From the NCBI GenBank assembly GCA_024693345.1, contig JAILLB010000072.1:1-48301 (forward strand): a stretch of 48,301 bases of DNA. The letters are read 5' to 3'. This DNA is from Clostridiales bacterium (GTDB taxonomy: Bacteria; Bacillota; Clostridia; Oscillospirales; CAG-272). Both the position numbers and the translations under genes were made by a program. The notes beneath the pieces were generated by a model. The model did not search any database and was not told where the DNA came from. It was given only the letters and a program-made list of their open reading frames with translations. This document shows, piece by piece, positions 9,284-16,606 of this stretch (its first letter is position 1; each line of letters begins with the position of its first letter).

Positions 9284-9437
9284 AGTACACCTCCGAAAAA
9301 ATAAATATCGCGGAAAACCAAGATAAGGTTCTCCGCGAGTAAATGTCACAAATATATCTCTGACAATACGTTATTAACCCAACTCACATTGTGGTAAGGT
9401 GAGGACGGAGACGCCCTACTTTGTTTTTGCATACGCG
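9284..9437 (-). promoter_or_regulatory. L20-type leader of infC-rpmI-rplT
   Basis: About 150 bases of untranslated leader lie between the promoter and the infC SD. The distal part forms a near-perfect 12-bp hairpin (minus strand 9338-9327 with 9319-9308, one G-U pair), followed by ATTTATTTTTT, which is an intrinsic terminator in front of infC. Such a terminator is typical of the Bacillota L20 leader, where L20 binding favours the terminator. The upstream part (9437-9340) contains G/C-rich segments that could form the alternative structure, but I did not resolve its pairing. Confidence 0.7.
9294..9338 (-). terminator. Attenuator hairpin in the infC leader
   Basis: TCGCGGAGAACC (9338-9327) pairs with GGTTTTCCGCGA (9319-9308), with a 7-base loop and a T-rich tail at 9307-9296. 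It ends just before the infC SD, so transcription stops before infC unless the structure is prevented. Confidence 0.75.
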
Positions 9438-9466
9438 AGTATAACACATTGAAAAACGATTGTCAA
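9438..9466 (-). promoter_or_regulatory. Promoter of infC-rpmI-rplT
   Basis: Consensus -35 TTGACA (9466-9461) and -10 TATACT (9443-9438) with a 17-base spacer on the minus strand. It is placed about 155 bases upstream of the infC start, which gives a long leader. Confidence 0.85.
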
Positions 9467-9484
9467 TAGAATATTTTTCGATTT

Positions 9485-10114
9485 TTACTTAGTTCCGTAA
9501 AGTCTGTCGCCTGCATCACCGAGACCCGGTACGATGTAAGCATTTTCGTTGAGTTTTTCATCAACTGCAGCTGTGTAAATATCTACATCAGGATGGTCTG
9601 CCTGAACTTTTCTGATTCCTTCGGGTGCTGAAACAAGGCACATAAGTCTAATGTTTGTGCATCCGTGCTCTTTAAGTTTTGTAATGGCATCGGATGAACT
9701 GCCGCCTGTTGCGAGCATCGGGTCAACAACAATTACTACTCTCTCTTCGATATCGTTCGGGAGTTTGCAGTAATATTCTACCGGCAAATGTGTTCTTGGG
9801 TCTCTGTACAAACCGATGTGTCCGACTTTGGCAACCGGCACAAGGTTCAATAAACCGTCAACCATTCCGAGTCCTGCACGTAGTATCGGAACGATGGCAA
9901 CTTTCTTGCCTGCGATGATGTTGACTGTCGCCTTGCAGATAGGTGTCTCAATCTCAATTTCTTTTGTCGGAAAATCTCTTGTTACTTCATAACCCATAAG
10001 CATGGAGATTTCATCCAGCAACTGACGGAAATCCTTAGGACCTGTCTCTTTTTTTCTCATGTAACTGAGTTTGTGCTGAATAAGTGGATGATCAATAACG
10101 TGAAGTGTGCTCAT
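9485..10114 (-). CDS. upp: Uracil phosphoribosyltransferase
   Basis: Pyrimidine salvage enzyme converting uracil and PRPP to UMP. The 209-residue length is standard for the family. The PRPP-binding loop [15 protein letters not shown] and the [15 protein letters not shown] segment are both intact, as is the C-terminal [10 protein letters not shown] that closes over uracil. The ATG at 10114 has AGGAGG eight bases upstream; an in-frame upstream codon at 10138 is not needed. It has its own promoter overlapping the end of the preceding pseudouridine synthase gene. Confidence 0.98.
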   Translation of the reverse strand: MSTLHVIDHPLIQHKLSYMRKKETGPKDFRQLLDEISMLMGYEVTRDFPTKEIEIETPICKATVNIIAGKKVAIVPILRAGLGMVDGLLNLVPVAKVGHIGLYRDPRTHLPVEYYCKLPNDIEERVVIVVDPMLATGGSSSDAITKLKEHGCTNIRLMCLVSAPEGIRKVQADHPDVDIYTAAVDEKLNENAYIVPGLGDAGDRLYGTK

Positions 10115-10161
10115 AATACTTCCTCCTAATTGGCCCACCGGCCATTAATATTGTCGCATTT

Positions 10162-10190
10162 ATTATATACTCTGCTTATTTCTTTTTCAA
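10162..10190 (-). promoter_or_regulatory. Promoter of upp
   Basis: TTGAAA (10190-10185), a 17-base spacer and TATAAT (10167-10162) on the minus strand. The -35 lies within the last codons of the upstream pseudouridine synthase gene. A short dyad TGGCC...GGCCA sits in the 5' leader just before the SD. Confidence 0.75.
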
Positions 10191-11144
10191 CATGATTGAA
10201 CCGGCAAAAGGTATATCTTTTTCGCCAATTTGAATTGTCTTCCCCTCAAGGTACTCAAGAGGAGATGGAAGAATATCATCAAACACCAGCTTATATGCAC
10301 ATAGTGCCTGGTTTTTCATTCCCGGTGCTCTCTCGCCGGTTTGAACTGCATATTTCCCTTCGCCTACAAGAGGACATCCGATGTATGCCATCTGTGCCCT
10401 GATCTGATGGGTTCTTCCCGTGACAAGTTCAACTTCGCACAGTATTCCGTCTTCCGTTCTGCCGACTATTCTGTACTTTGTGACTGCTTTTTTTGCATCT
10501 CCGAACCTAGGCTTTTCCTTATATACTTTTACCATGTTGTTCGAAGAATCCTTCACTATATACCCTTCGATTGTGTCTTCTGTCTTTTTCGGCATGTTCT
10601 GAAGGAGACACAGATAATACTTTTTGACTGTTCTCTCCTTTATTATCTCGTTCATCGCCCTGAGAGAAGGTGCATTCTTTGCAGCAATTACAAGACCCGC
10701 CGTATTTCTGTCTATTCTGTTGCACAGGGACGGAGCAAAGGAGTTTTCGAGCTTGTCGTCATACTCTCCTTTTTTCCACAGGTAACCCTTAATCTGTTCT
10801 ATTAAAGTATCCTTTTCCTCGTTCTGGTCTGAGTGACACAGCAGGCCCACAGGCTTATTTACAACGAGGATGTTACTGTCTTCATAAACAGTTGCAAAAG
10901 AAGGTTTGATGTTTTTGTAGAACTGATTGTCCGACGTGGCAAAAAACTCTTCCTTTACAAATACCTGAACTGTGTCGCCTTCATTGAGCATCTGACCTAT
11001 TTCTGCTCTCTTCCTGTTTACCTTAATTTTCTTTGTCCTTATGGCCTTGTACATCATGGATTTTGGAAACATAGGCATTGCTTTGGTTATGAACTTGTCC
11101 AGTCTTTGCCCGGCATCATTTCCGGTAATTTCAAATATTCTCAT
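10176..11144 (-). CDS. RluA-family pseudouridine synthase
   Basis: Isomerises uridine to pseudouridine in rRNA or tRNA. It has an N-terminal S4 RNA-binding domain (QRLDKFITKAMP, about residues 12-75) and an RluA catalytic domain with NRIDRNTAGLVIAAK (catalytic Asp in RIDRNT) and the VTGRTHQIRAQM motif. At 322 residues it is of normal size for RluC/RluD-like enzymes. NRIDRNTAGL in place of the usual HRLDxxTSG is the variant form seen in many Clostridia. Which RNA position it modifies cannot be read. It overlaps the end of mtaB by four bases (ATGA), so the two are co-transcribed. Confidence 0.92.
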   Translation of the reverse strand: MRIFEITGNDAGQRLDKFITKAMPMFPKSMMYKAIRTKKIKVNRKRAEIGQMLNEGDTVQVFVKEEFFATSDNQFYKNIKPSFATVYEDSNILVVNKPVGLLCHSDQNEEKDTLIEQIKGYLWKKGEYDDKLENSFAPSLCNRIDRNTAGLVIAAKNAPSLRAMNEIIKERTVKKYYLCLLQNMPKKTEDTIEGYIVKDSSNNMVKVYKEKPRFGDAKKAVTKYRIVGRTEDGILCEVELVTGRTHQIRAQMAYIGCPLVGEGKYAVQTGERAPGMKNQALCAYKLVFDDILPSPLEYLEGKTIQIGEKDIPFAGSIMLKKK

Positions 11145-12454
11145 ATCCCGCCAAGTGACGCAGCCGTCACAACTCCGTTTCTGTATTCTTTTGCAAGCAA
11201 GATCAATGTCTGACCGCTCAGATCTTCCGAGCTGTCATATTCGACATCAAACATGTTCTGAGCATGGCCGAGCCACATTCCGTTTTTCTTTTCTTCAAAC
11301 AGTACCGAGAGAGGTATTCTGTTGTCTATGAAGAACTTAAACTGCTCTTCTGCCGATTCTTTGCAGATTTCAGAAAGAATACTCAGTCTTCTGTTCTTTA
11401 CTTCAGCAGGCACTTTTCCGTTCATCAGAGAAGCTTCCGTGCCTTTTCTGTCCGAATACGGGAATATGTGTGCATGGTAGAGCCCTATTTCCTTTGCCAG
11501 TCTGCACGTGTCTTCAAATTCTTTGTCGGTTTCATCCGGAAATCCCACAATTATATCTGCCGAAAAGCCGGCGTCAGGCATCAGCGAACGGATTTTCTTG
11601 ACGGACTTCAGAACCATTTCAGGGTTGTATTTTCTCTTCATCCTGGCAAGCACACTTGCGCTTCCGCTCTGTAGCGACAGGTGGAAGGAAGGCATGAATT
11701 TTTCTTCTGACGCAAGGTATTCAATAAAGTCTTCTCTCAGAACAGACGGTTCAATCGATCCGATTCTGACCCTTTCAATACCGTCTGCACTGCAGACTGC
11801 AGATATGGCATCTTTAAGAGTATATCTGCGGTTTTCCCTTCCGTATGACGCTATCTCTGTTCCCGTCAGAACAATTTCTTTGTATCCGTTTTGGGCAAAT
11901 ACTTCAGCCTCTTTTTTGATTTCTTCCGGTGCTCTTGAAACAACGGGACCTCTTGCCTTTCTTATGATGCAGTAAGTGCATTCGTTGTCGCAGCCGTCCG
12001 CAATTTTCAGAAATGCTCTTTCAGCATTTTTCTCTATTCCGACAAGACCGCAGTTCTCATACGGGGCATTTTTCAGATCCAGAACCTGAGCCCTTCTCTT
12101 TTCTTTTCCGGACAGTGCATTCAGAGCATATTCACATGCAGACATCTTGTTTCTGTTTCCGCACACATAATCCGCGCCGAGTTCTTTTACCTGATCCGGA
12201 TTCAACTGGCTGTAGCATCCCATAACAATCACAATTGCATCGGGGTTAGTGCTCTTTGCACGTCGAATGAACTGCCTTGACTTTCTGTCCGCTTCTGCTG
12301 TAACAGAGCAAGTGTTTATGACATACACATCGGCTTTTTCCGAAAAAGAGCGCACTATAAATCCCGCAGATTTCATCTTCTCTGCGAGTGCATCCGTCTC
12401 GTATTGGTTTGTCCTGCAACCCAGGGTTGCAAAAGCTGCAGTGTATTTTACCAT
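11141..12454 (-). CDS. mtaB: tRNA t6A37 methylthiotransferase MtaB
   Basis: Radical SAM methylthiotransferase adding a methylthio group to t6A at position 37 of ANN-decoding tRNAs. The N-terminal UPF0004 domain has cluster-binding C13, C49 (INTCSVT) and C80 (VMGCYSQ). The radical SAM motif CDNECTYC gives C155, C159 and C162, and a C-terminal TRAM-like segment follows. The start FATLGCRTNQYE is typical of MtaB rather than MiaB or RimO. I use the ATG at 12454 (437 residues); a GTG at 12490 lies inside the terminator of the upstream HPr-like gene. TsaD, which is needed for the substrate base t6A, is encoded elsewhere in this window. Confidence 0.93.
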   Translation of the reverse strand: MVKYTAAFATLGCRTNQYETDALAEKMKSAGFIVRSFSEKADVYVINTCSVTAEADRKSRQFIRRAKSTNPDAIVIVMGCYSQLNPDQVKELGADYVCGNRNKMSACEYALNALSGKEKRRAQVLDLKNAPYENCGLVGIEKNAERAFLKIADGCDNECTYCIIRKARGPVVSRAPEEIKKEAEVFAQNGYKEIVLTGTEIASYGRENRRYTLKDAISAVCSADGIERVRIGSIEPSVLREDFIEYLASEEKFMPSFHLSLQSGSASVLARMKRKYNPEMVLKSVKKIRSLMPDAGFSADIIVGFPDETDKEFEDTCRLAKEIGLYHAHIFPYSDRKGTEASLMNGKVPAEVKNRRLSILSEICKESAEEQFKFFIDNRIPLSVLFEEKKNGMWLGHAQNMFDVEYDSSEDLSGQTLILLAKEYRNGVVTAASLGGI

Positions 12455-12463
12455 GATCTTAAT

Positions 12464-12487
12464 GAAAAGACCGCCAAATAGCGGTCT
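12464..12487 (-). terminator. Terminator after the HPr-like gene
   Basis: Stem AGACCGC/GCGGTCT (12487-12481 with 12474-12468), 6-base loop, then TTTT on the minus strand. It lies between the HPr-like stop and the mtaB start, so mtaB depends on readthrough or an unseen promoter. Confidence 0.7.
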
Positions 12488-12497
12488 CACCTGTTCC

Positions 12498-12731
12498 TTA
12501 TTCTTTTATTACGTACTTGTCAAGTTCTTCAAAGAGCTTTTCTGTGTTGTCAGAATATGCCGTCAATGTAATGGGCTTGAGAAGATCAAGACTGAAAATA
12601 CCCATAATGGACTTTGCGTCTACTACATATCTCCCGCTTGATAAATCTATTTCCATATCATATTTGCGGACAACGTCCACAAAATCTCTGACGTCATTTA
12701 TTGAGGAAAGGCTGATTTTTATGCTTTTCAT
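12498..12731 (-). CDS. HPr-like protein lacking the active-site histidine
   Basis: A 77-residue HPr-fold protein. The second half matches HPr very well (VDAKSIMGIFSLDLLKPITLTA, including the Ser46-equivalent serine in KSIMG). The region that should carry GxHARPA reads SSINDVRDFV, with no histidine. It therefore cannot act as the usual phosphocarrier from enzyme I to PTS EII proteins. A regulatory role through the conserved serine, comparable to Crh of Bacillus, is an inference. Start at 12731: AAGGAG lies nine bases upstream, whereas the upstream in-frame ATG overlaps the SD. It has its own promoter and terminator, so it is a single-gene unit. Confidence 0.85.
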   Translation of the reverse strand: MKSIKISLSSINDVRDFVDVVRKYDMEIDLSSGRYVVDAKSIMGIFSLDLLKPITLTAYSDNTEKLFEELDKYVIKE

Positions 12732-12766
12732 TTCAAACATCTCCTTAACGTTTAATCTTCGCCAAT

Positions 12767-12795
12767 ATATTAGCAAAAAAGGAAAGATAAGTCAA
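12767..12795 (-). promoter_or_regulatory. Promoter of the HPr-like gene
   Basis: TTGACT (12795-12790), 17-base spacer, TAATAT (12772-12767) on the minus strand, about 35 bases before the ATG. Confidence 0.7.
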
Positions 12796-12903
12796 CCAAA
12801 ATCGAACAAATTTACCCAATACTCAATCCTTGTATGCTTGCACAAAAAATGTGCTCATTCTCTGTAAGATCGTCTAGCATTTAACAAGCGCTCAGCAAGA
12901 ATT

Positions 12904-12926
12904 CTCCCTCCTCTACAGGAGGTGAG
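12904..12926 (+). repeat. Left-end hairpin of the IS element
   Basis: CCTCCT (12907-12912) pairs with AGGAGG (12917-12922) around the loop CTAC. CTC/GAG extends the stem past one bulged base. It corresponds in type to the subterminal hairpins recognised by the Y1 transposase of IS200/IS605 elements. Confidence 0.6.
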
Positions 12927-12989
12927 ATGAATTGCGAGAAAGAGTGCGCCATTTCATTTGAGATTTTCAGCAATTGCATGTTAAATAAG

Positions 12990-13018
12990 TTGAATCTGCC
13001 ATTCCAAAATGGTATAAT
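12990..13018 (+). promoter_or_regulatory. Promoter of tnpB
   Basis: TTGAAT (12990-12995), 17-base spacer, TATAAT (13013-13018), about 35 bases before the tnpB ATG. No strong SD follows, so expression may be low. Confidence 0.6.
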
Positions 13019-13053
13019 TTACTTGCAATATCAAGCAGAACCAAACTATTGTA

Positions 13054-14442
13054 ATGAGAACAACATACAGAGTGATGACAGAACAGGTAACAATTCGAAA
13101 AGCAGAGAAATACGCGGTAAGCCAGCGAGCCTTGACAGACAAGACCCGCGACTTTTTTATGCAGAATTTCGGATGCTGTCGCAAGGTATATAATCTGTAT
13201 GTTGACTGGCTGTATAAAAAACTCGAAGAAGCAGGATATGACGGTGGCGAGAAGATTCCGAAAAATAAACTTCCCGAAGTAACTGAATTCAAGAAGGAAT
13301 ACGCATTTCTCAAAGATGTAGATTCTCTTGGATTGGCAAATGCGAAGATTTCTTTTGAAAATGCAATCAGTCATTTCAACAATGACTGTGATCATAAGAG
13401 TTATACCAAAAAAGCTCTCAGAAGAGATAAATCAGGTACAGAAAAACTCACATTCCGTGGTTTGAAAGGAATACCTGTTTTTCACTCAAAAAATCATAGA
13501 TACAATTCGTATACAACCAACTGTCAATATCCAAATTCAGTAAATGGTTTGAAACAGCCGACCATTAGACTGGAAAACAACAAATTGTATCTTCCGAAAC
13601 TGAACGACGGAGTTGAATTGATTGTGCACAGACCATTTCCGAAAGATGCTAAGATAGGAAATGTGACAATTAGTATGGAATCCGGTGGACAGATGTATGC
13701 ATCAATCGAATATGAATGCATAATAGATAAAAATCTCGATTTGAAACAGGCAGTAATAAGCGGAGATAAAGAAGTTCTTGAAAATATCAGAATTCTCGGG
13801 TTGGATTATTCTCAGGAAAGTTTTTATGTAGACAGCGAGGGCAGGAAAGCCAACTACCCACACTTCTATATGGAAACCGAAGAGAAACTTTCACGAGAAC
13901 TGAGAAAACTGTCCCACATGGTGATGGGTTCATCCAATTACAACAAGCAATTGTCAAAAGTACAGAAGACCGGACGAAAAATCAAAAATCAGCGAAATGA
14001 TTACATCAACAAGGAAGCATTGAAACTATCGCGTGAATATGATGCAGTAGCAGTCGAAGATCTTGACCTGAGAAATCTTTCACAAAGTATGCGTTTAGGC
14101 AAAAAACTAAACGACAACGGATTCGGACAATTCAGAGTTGTGCTTGAAAACAAATTGAGAGACAAGGGATCAGTTCTGGTTAAAGTAGACAAGTACTATC
14201 CAAGCACAAAAATGTGTCATTGTTGCGGATTCAAAAATGCTGAAGTAAAACTCGGTGTCAGAAAATGGCCATGTCCGAATTGCGGAGTTGTGCATGACAG
14301 AGATGAAAATGCTGCAATAAATATCCGTGAAGAAGGAAAAAGGATCTTTGCCGACTACTACAAATCCGTTCTTGAAAAAGAAGAACAAGCAGAAATGAGA
14401 GCCACTCAAAGATCCGAATACAGACATAAAAAACACAAATAA
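13054..14442 (+). CDS. tnpB: TnpB, RNA-guided endonuclease of an IS200/IS605 element
   Basis: A 462-residue TnpB. The RuvC-type nuclease triad appears complete: D251 in ILGLDYS, E335 in VAVEDLDLRNLS and D417 in HDRDENAA. The zinc finger between the last two has CHCC (C388, C391) and CPNC (C407, C410). The N-terminal half is the lysine- and arginine-rich nucleic-acid-binding part, followed by the conserved beta-rich region around residues 170-225. Family members cleave DNA next to a short target-adjacent motif, guided by an RNA made from the element's right end; here that would cover the 3' part of the gene and 14443-14590. Nothing suggests decay. There is no tnpA, so movement would require a transposase in trans. 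The start is taken as the first ATG; the ATG at codon 8 is an alternative, and neither has a strong SD. Confidence 0.92.
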   Translation: MRTTYRVMTEQVTIRKAEKYAVSQRALTDKTRDFFMQNFGCCRKVYNLYVDWLYKKLEEAGYDGGEKIPKNKLPEVTEFKKEYAFLKDVDSLGLANAKISFENAISHFNNDCDHKSYTKKALRRDKSGTEKLTFRGLKGIPVFHSKNHRYNSYTTNCQYPNSVNGLKQPTIRLENNKLYLPKLNDGVELIVHRPFPKDAKIGNVTISMESGGQMYASIEYECIIDKNLDLKQAVISGDKEVLENIRILGLDYSQESFYVDSEGRKANYPHFYMETEEKLSRELRKLSHMVMGSSNYNKQLSKVQKTGRKIKNQRNDYINKEALKLSREYDAVAVEDLDLRNLSQSMRLGKKLNDNGFGQFRVVLENKLRDKGSVLVKVDKYYPSTKMCHCCGFKNAEVKLGVRKWPCPNCGVVHDRDENAAINIREEGKRIFADYYKSVLEKEEQAEMRATQRSEYRHKKHK

Positions 14443-14590
14443 GTAACGCAAATAACAACCGGTCGGGACGCCGGGGCTAGACCCCTTACCTATGCCAGAA
14501 CAATCTGGCACAACAGGGTAAAATAGATTGGATGATGCAAATCATCTATGAAGCCCCCACCTCAGTGTAAACAGGTGGTGGGTAGTTCAC
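14420..14590 (+). ncRNA. Presumptive TnpB guide RNA (omegaRNA) scaffold region
   Basis: Non-coding stretch between the tnpB stop and the element's right end. It holds successive short hairpins: a GGTCGGGACGCCGG / GGGGCTAGACCCC region at 14461-14485, CCAGAACAATCTGG at 14494-14507, GATGATGCAAATCATC at 14531-14546, and the right-end hairpin. In characterised TnpB systems the guide RNA scaffold comes from exactly this position, and the guide sequence starts where the element ends (after 14590). Size and processing are inferred. Confidence 0.55.
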
Positions 14591-14599
14591 TGTAAATGG

Positions 14600-15037
14600 T
14601 CACTTTTGACGTTTGTTTGGAAAACACTTTTTTTGAAAACATTCGATGATCCACACAATTGCAAACAAAACAAAAACAATCATGAGTGTAAAGAGAACCC
14701 AAAGATGGTTGACAAAAAAACGAAATCCGAATAACAAGAAAAACAATATGGCCAGCACTACTCTCGACAAACCCAAAATACGTTGCATTTTGTTTGTTGA
14801 ATGAAATATAATCTTGATGCCAAAAAACATACCAGTTCCAACAAGTATGAATATAACAAATAAAGTCGTGTATAATTCTTTTTCAATGTCCCAAATGGCA
14901 AGTGCTAATCCACTTTCTGCGGACATATCTTGATTTATGCATTCAAAATATAATACCCCTGTTACAATCAGACCAGCAATTGTTAGGGCAAATGTTATAA
15001 AGTACATAACTATTTCAACCGTTTTCTGGTTTTTCAT
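14600..15037 (-). CDS. Small four-helix membrane protein
   Basis: Not recognised. A 145-residue, very hydrophobic protein with about four membrane helices (residues about 8-32, 57-80, 93-110 and 112-132) and a basic C-terminal tail ending FQKKCFPNKRQK. The ATG at 15037 has GTGAGG about seven bases upstream. It abuts the right end of the IS element. Its start MKNQKTVEIVMYF resembles that of the next minus-strand membrane protein (MKYKILTIVEIVFF), so the two may be distant paralogues. No catalytic motif is visible. The function is unknown. Confidence 0.6.
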   Translation of the reverse strand: MKNQKTVEIVMYFITFALTIAGLIVTGVLYFECINQDMSAESGLALAIWDIEKELYTTLFVIFILVGTGMFFGIKIIFHSTNKMQRILGLSRVVLAILFFLLFGFRFFVNHLWVLFTLMIVFVLFAIVWIIECFQKKCFPNKRQK

Positions 15038-15297
15038 AACAATCCTCACTAGTAATGAATCAAAAAGGCAATTTATCTATGCCTCATATTGAATTTTTCG
15101 ATTGAACAAATAACGAATCAAGAACAATCAACGATAGTGCAATAATTACAATTTCAACATTTCACACCAATTAATTCTTTGCGCTTGCACAAAAATCTTT
15201 CCATACAACTGAGCATATTAATCGTTGTTTAATGGCTCATGCACATATTTTCGTGAACGACAATGATACAAGTGACAAACATGTTAATAACATGACA
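15038..15297. other. AT-rich intergenic stretch with no gene seen
   Basis: 260 bases between two minus-strand membrane protein genes. I see no open reading frame with an SD, no clear terminator hairpin and no consensus promoter. The word GCTTGCACAAAAA also occurs at about 12834, near the left end of the IS element, but the flanks differ. Confidence 0.4.
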
Positions 15298-15696
15298 TCA
15301 GTTATTGTTTGCTTTTTTTCTGCATGCAAGTACTATAATACGACATATTATGGCAACCAATATAAGCATCCACGATATTAACCAAAATAAATCATGGCTT
15401 TTGGAAAATAATTCACCTATGAGACACAAAAAACCAAAAGAAGAAACAACTATTCCAACTATAGACACAACAATCTCAATTGTTTTTTTGATAGAAAATA
15501 AACACCTAATGAACGAGAAAATGAAACACTCACTGACAAATGAAGGTAAAAAGAGAAGTATCACCATGCCTAGAGCCAATCCGTCGTATTTGTCTCTAAT
15601 CGAATTATTGTATGAGGATATAAACAATAAAACAAGAGCAATTATTTCTAATGAAAAAAATACAATTTCAACAATTGTCAATATTTTATATTTCAT
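15298..15696 (-). CDS. Small four-helix membrane protein
   Basis: Not recognised. 132 residues with about four hydrophobic helices (about 7-28, 42-66, 73-96 and 103-124) and a positively charged end CRKKANNN, consistent with an integral inner-membrane protein. The ATG at 15696 is preceded by AAAGGTAGG. Size and topology match the neighbouring 145-residue protein, and the N-terminal VEIV segment is shared. Divergent from trmB. The function is unknown. Confidence 0.6.
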   Translation of the reverse strand: MKYKILTIVEIVFFSLEIIALVLLFISSYNNSIRDKYDGLALGMVILLFLPSFVSECFIFSFIRCLFSIKKTIEIVVSIVGIVVSSFGFLCLIGELFSKSHDLFWLISWMLILVAIICRIIVLACRKKANNN

Positions 15697-15797
15697 TGAA
15701 TGACCTACCTTTCCAGGTATTTGTACAATCTCTGTCTATCATTATATATTTCAAAATGACTCATTGCAACAATACTAATGCTTTTTACACGTGATGA

Positions 15798-15806
15798 TGT
15801 TATAAT
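15798..15806 (+). promoter_or_regulatory. Extended -10 promoter of trmB
   Basis: TGTTATAAT is an extended -10 element (TG-N-TATAAT) 53 bases before the chosen trmB start. No good -35 is present at 16-18 bases, which is compatible with an extended -10 promoter. Confidence 0.5.
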
Positions 15807-15831
15807 AGTCAAGCGAACAATTATCACATTC

Positions 15832-15861
15832 GGAGGTTTGCGGTCAACCGCAGAAATTATG
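15832..15861 (+). promoter_or_regulatory. Structured spacer between trmB SD and start codon
   Basis: The SD GGAGG (15832-15836) lies 22 bases from the ATG at 15859, too far for normal initiation. Between them TGCGG (15839-15843) and CCGCA (15848-15852) form a hairpin with a 4-base loop. If folded, it shortens the effective spacing to about eight bases. Confidence 0.5.
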
Positions 15862-16503
15862 CGAGTCAGAAAGATACACAATGCAGATGAAAGACTGGAT
15901 GCCAGAAGACATCTTCTTATAGAAACCGATTACAGAGAACCGGAAAAATTGGACATTAACTCAGTCTTTCCGGGGTTTAAAGAATACAGACTCGAAATAG
16001 GGTGCGGAAAGGGTGCATTTGTATGCGGAGAGGCAGCAAAATACCCCGATGTAGCCTACATAGCAGTCGAGAAAATAACGGATGTCATTATTTTTGCAAT
16101 GGAAAAGGCGGATGAGTCGGAAATGCAGAATGTGAGATTCATGATTGCCGACGCAAAAAACCTCACTAAAATATTTGAAGAGAAAACCTTCAGCGAAATA
16201 TACATCAACTTCTGCGATCCATGGCCCAAGAAGAGACATGCCAAACGCAGACTGACTAACCGAGATTTTCTGACGGAATTCAAAAAACTGCTGAAAGACG
16301 ACGGCCATATTGCATTCAAGACGGACAATGCGGATCTGTTTGAATATTCGATTCCGGAGTTTGAAGAGTCGGGCTATACACTCAAAAACGTAACGAGAGA
16401 TTACCACAACAGTGAGTGGTTCGGATGCGATACTGAAACGGAATATGAAAAGAATTTCTCGGAAAAAGGTGTCCCGATCAACAGACTGCTGGCATATAAA
16501 TAA
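15859..16503 (+). CDS. trmB: tRNA (guanine-N7-)-methyltransferase TrmB
   Basis: Methylates G46 in the tRNA variable loop using SAM. The 214-residue protein has the SAM-binding motif LEIGCGKGAF, the tRNA-binding NFCDPWPKKRHAKRRL segment (with the catalytic-site DPWPKK) and a C-terminal TETEYEKNFSEKG stretch, all standard for TrmB. The start at 15859 (MRVRKIHNADERL) fits the family. An upstream reading to 15778 would include the promoter. The SD is separated from this ATG by a small hairpin. Monocistronic, followed by the rpmB promoter. Confidence 0.96.
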   Translation: MRVRKIHNADERLDARRHLLIETDYREPEKLDINSVFPGFKEYRLEIGCGKGAFVCGEAAKYPDVAYIAVEKITDVIIFAMEKADESEMQNVRFMIADAKNLTKIFEEKTFSEIYINFCDPWPKKRHAKRRLTNRDFLTEFKKLLKDDGHIAFKTDNADLFEYSIPEFEESGYTLKNVTRDYHNSEWFGCDTETEYEKNFSEKGVPINRLLAYK

Positions 16504-16562
16504 GCAAAAACACAGGCAGAGACAGCGCTTTTGAGATATTTAAAAACATTTGAAAATCTCTA

Positions 16563-16591
16563 TTGATTTTTAAAAAACGTCATGATATAAT
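16563..16591 (+). promoter_or_regulatory. Promoter of rpmB
   Basis: TTGATT (16563-16568), 17-base spacer, TATAAT (16586-16591), giving a leader of about 60 bases. Confidence 0.75.
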
Positions 16592-16606
16592 ATCAAACGC
16601 TGTATC

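Larger units (their letters stand above)
12880..14590 (+). mobile_element. IS200/IS605-type element carrying only tnpB
   Basis: About 1.7 kb containing one intact tnpB and no tnpA. The right end is clear: after tnpB there is a run of small hairpins, then a hairpin with CCACCT/AGGTGG arms (about 14556-14580) followed by GGTAGTTCAC, which is a typical right end of this family. The left end has a matching type of hairpin, CCTCCT/AGGAGG with a 4-base loop (12907-12922). The exact left boundary is not certain. I place it near 12880-12890, just after a TTTAAC that could be the target-adjacent motif. No target duplication is expected for this family. It lies between the HPr-like gene and a small membrane protein, without breaking a recognisable gene. 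Confidence 0.8.

Noticed and set aside
9284..9349. Longer infC frame starting at 9349
   Set aside because: It would translate the terminator hairpin of the leader and adds 22 residues absent from IF-3; the SD CGGAGGT points to ATC at 9283.
12455..12490. mtaB start at GTG 12490
   Set aside because: It falls in the terminator of the HPr-like gene, and the extra residues do not resemble MtaB.
12826..15195. GCTTGCACAAAAA at about 12834 and 15183 as flanking duplication of a larger mobile element
   Set aside because: Only 13 bases match and the flanks differ; IS200/IS605 elements make no duplication, and the right end is clearly at about 14590.
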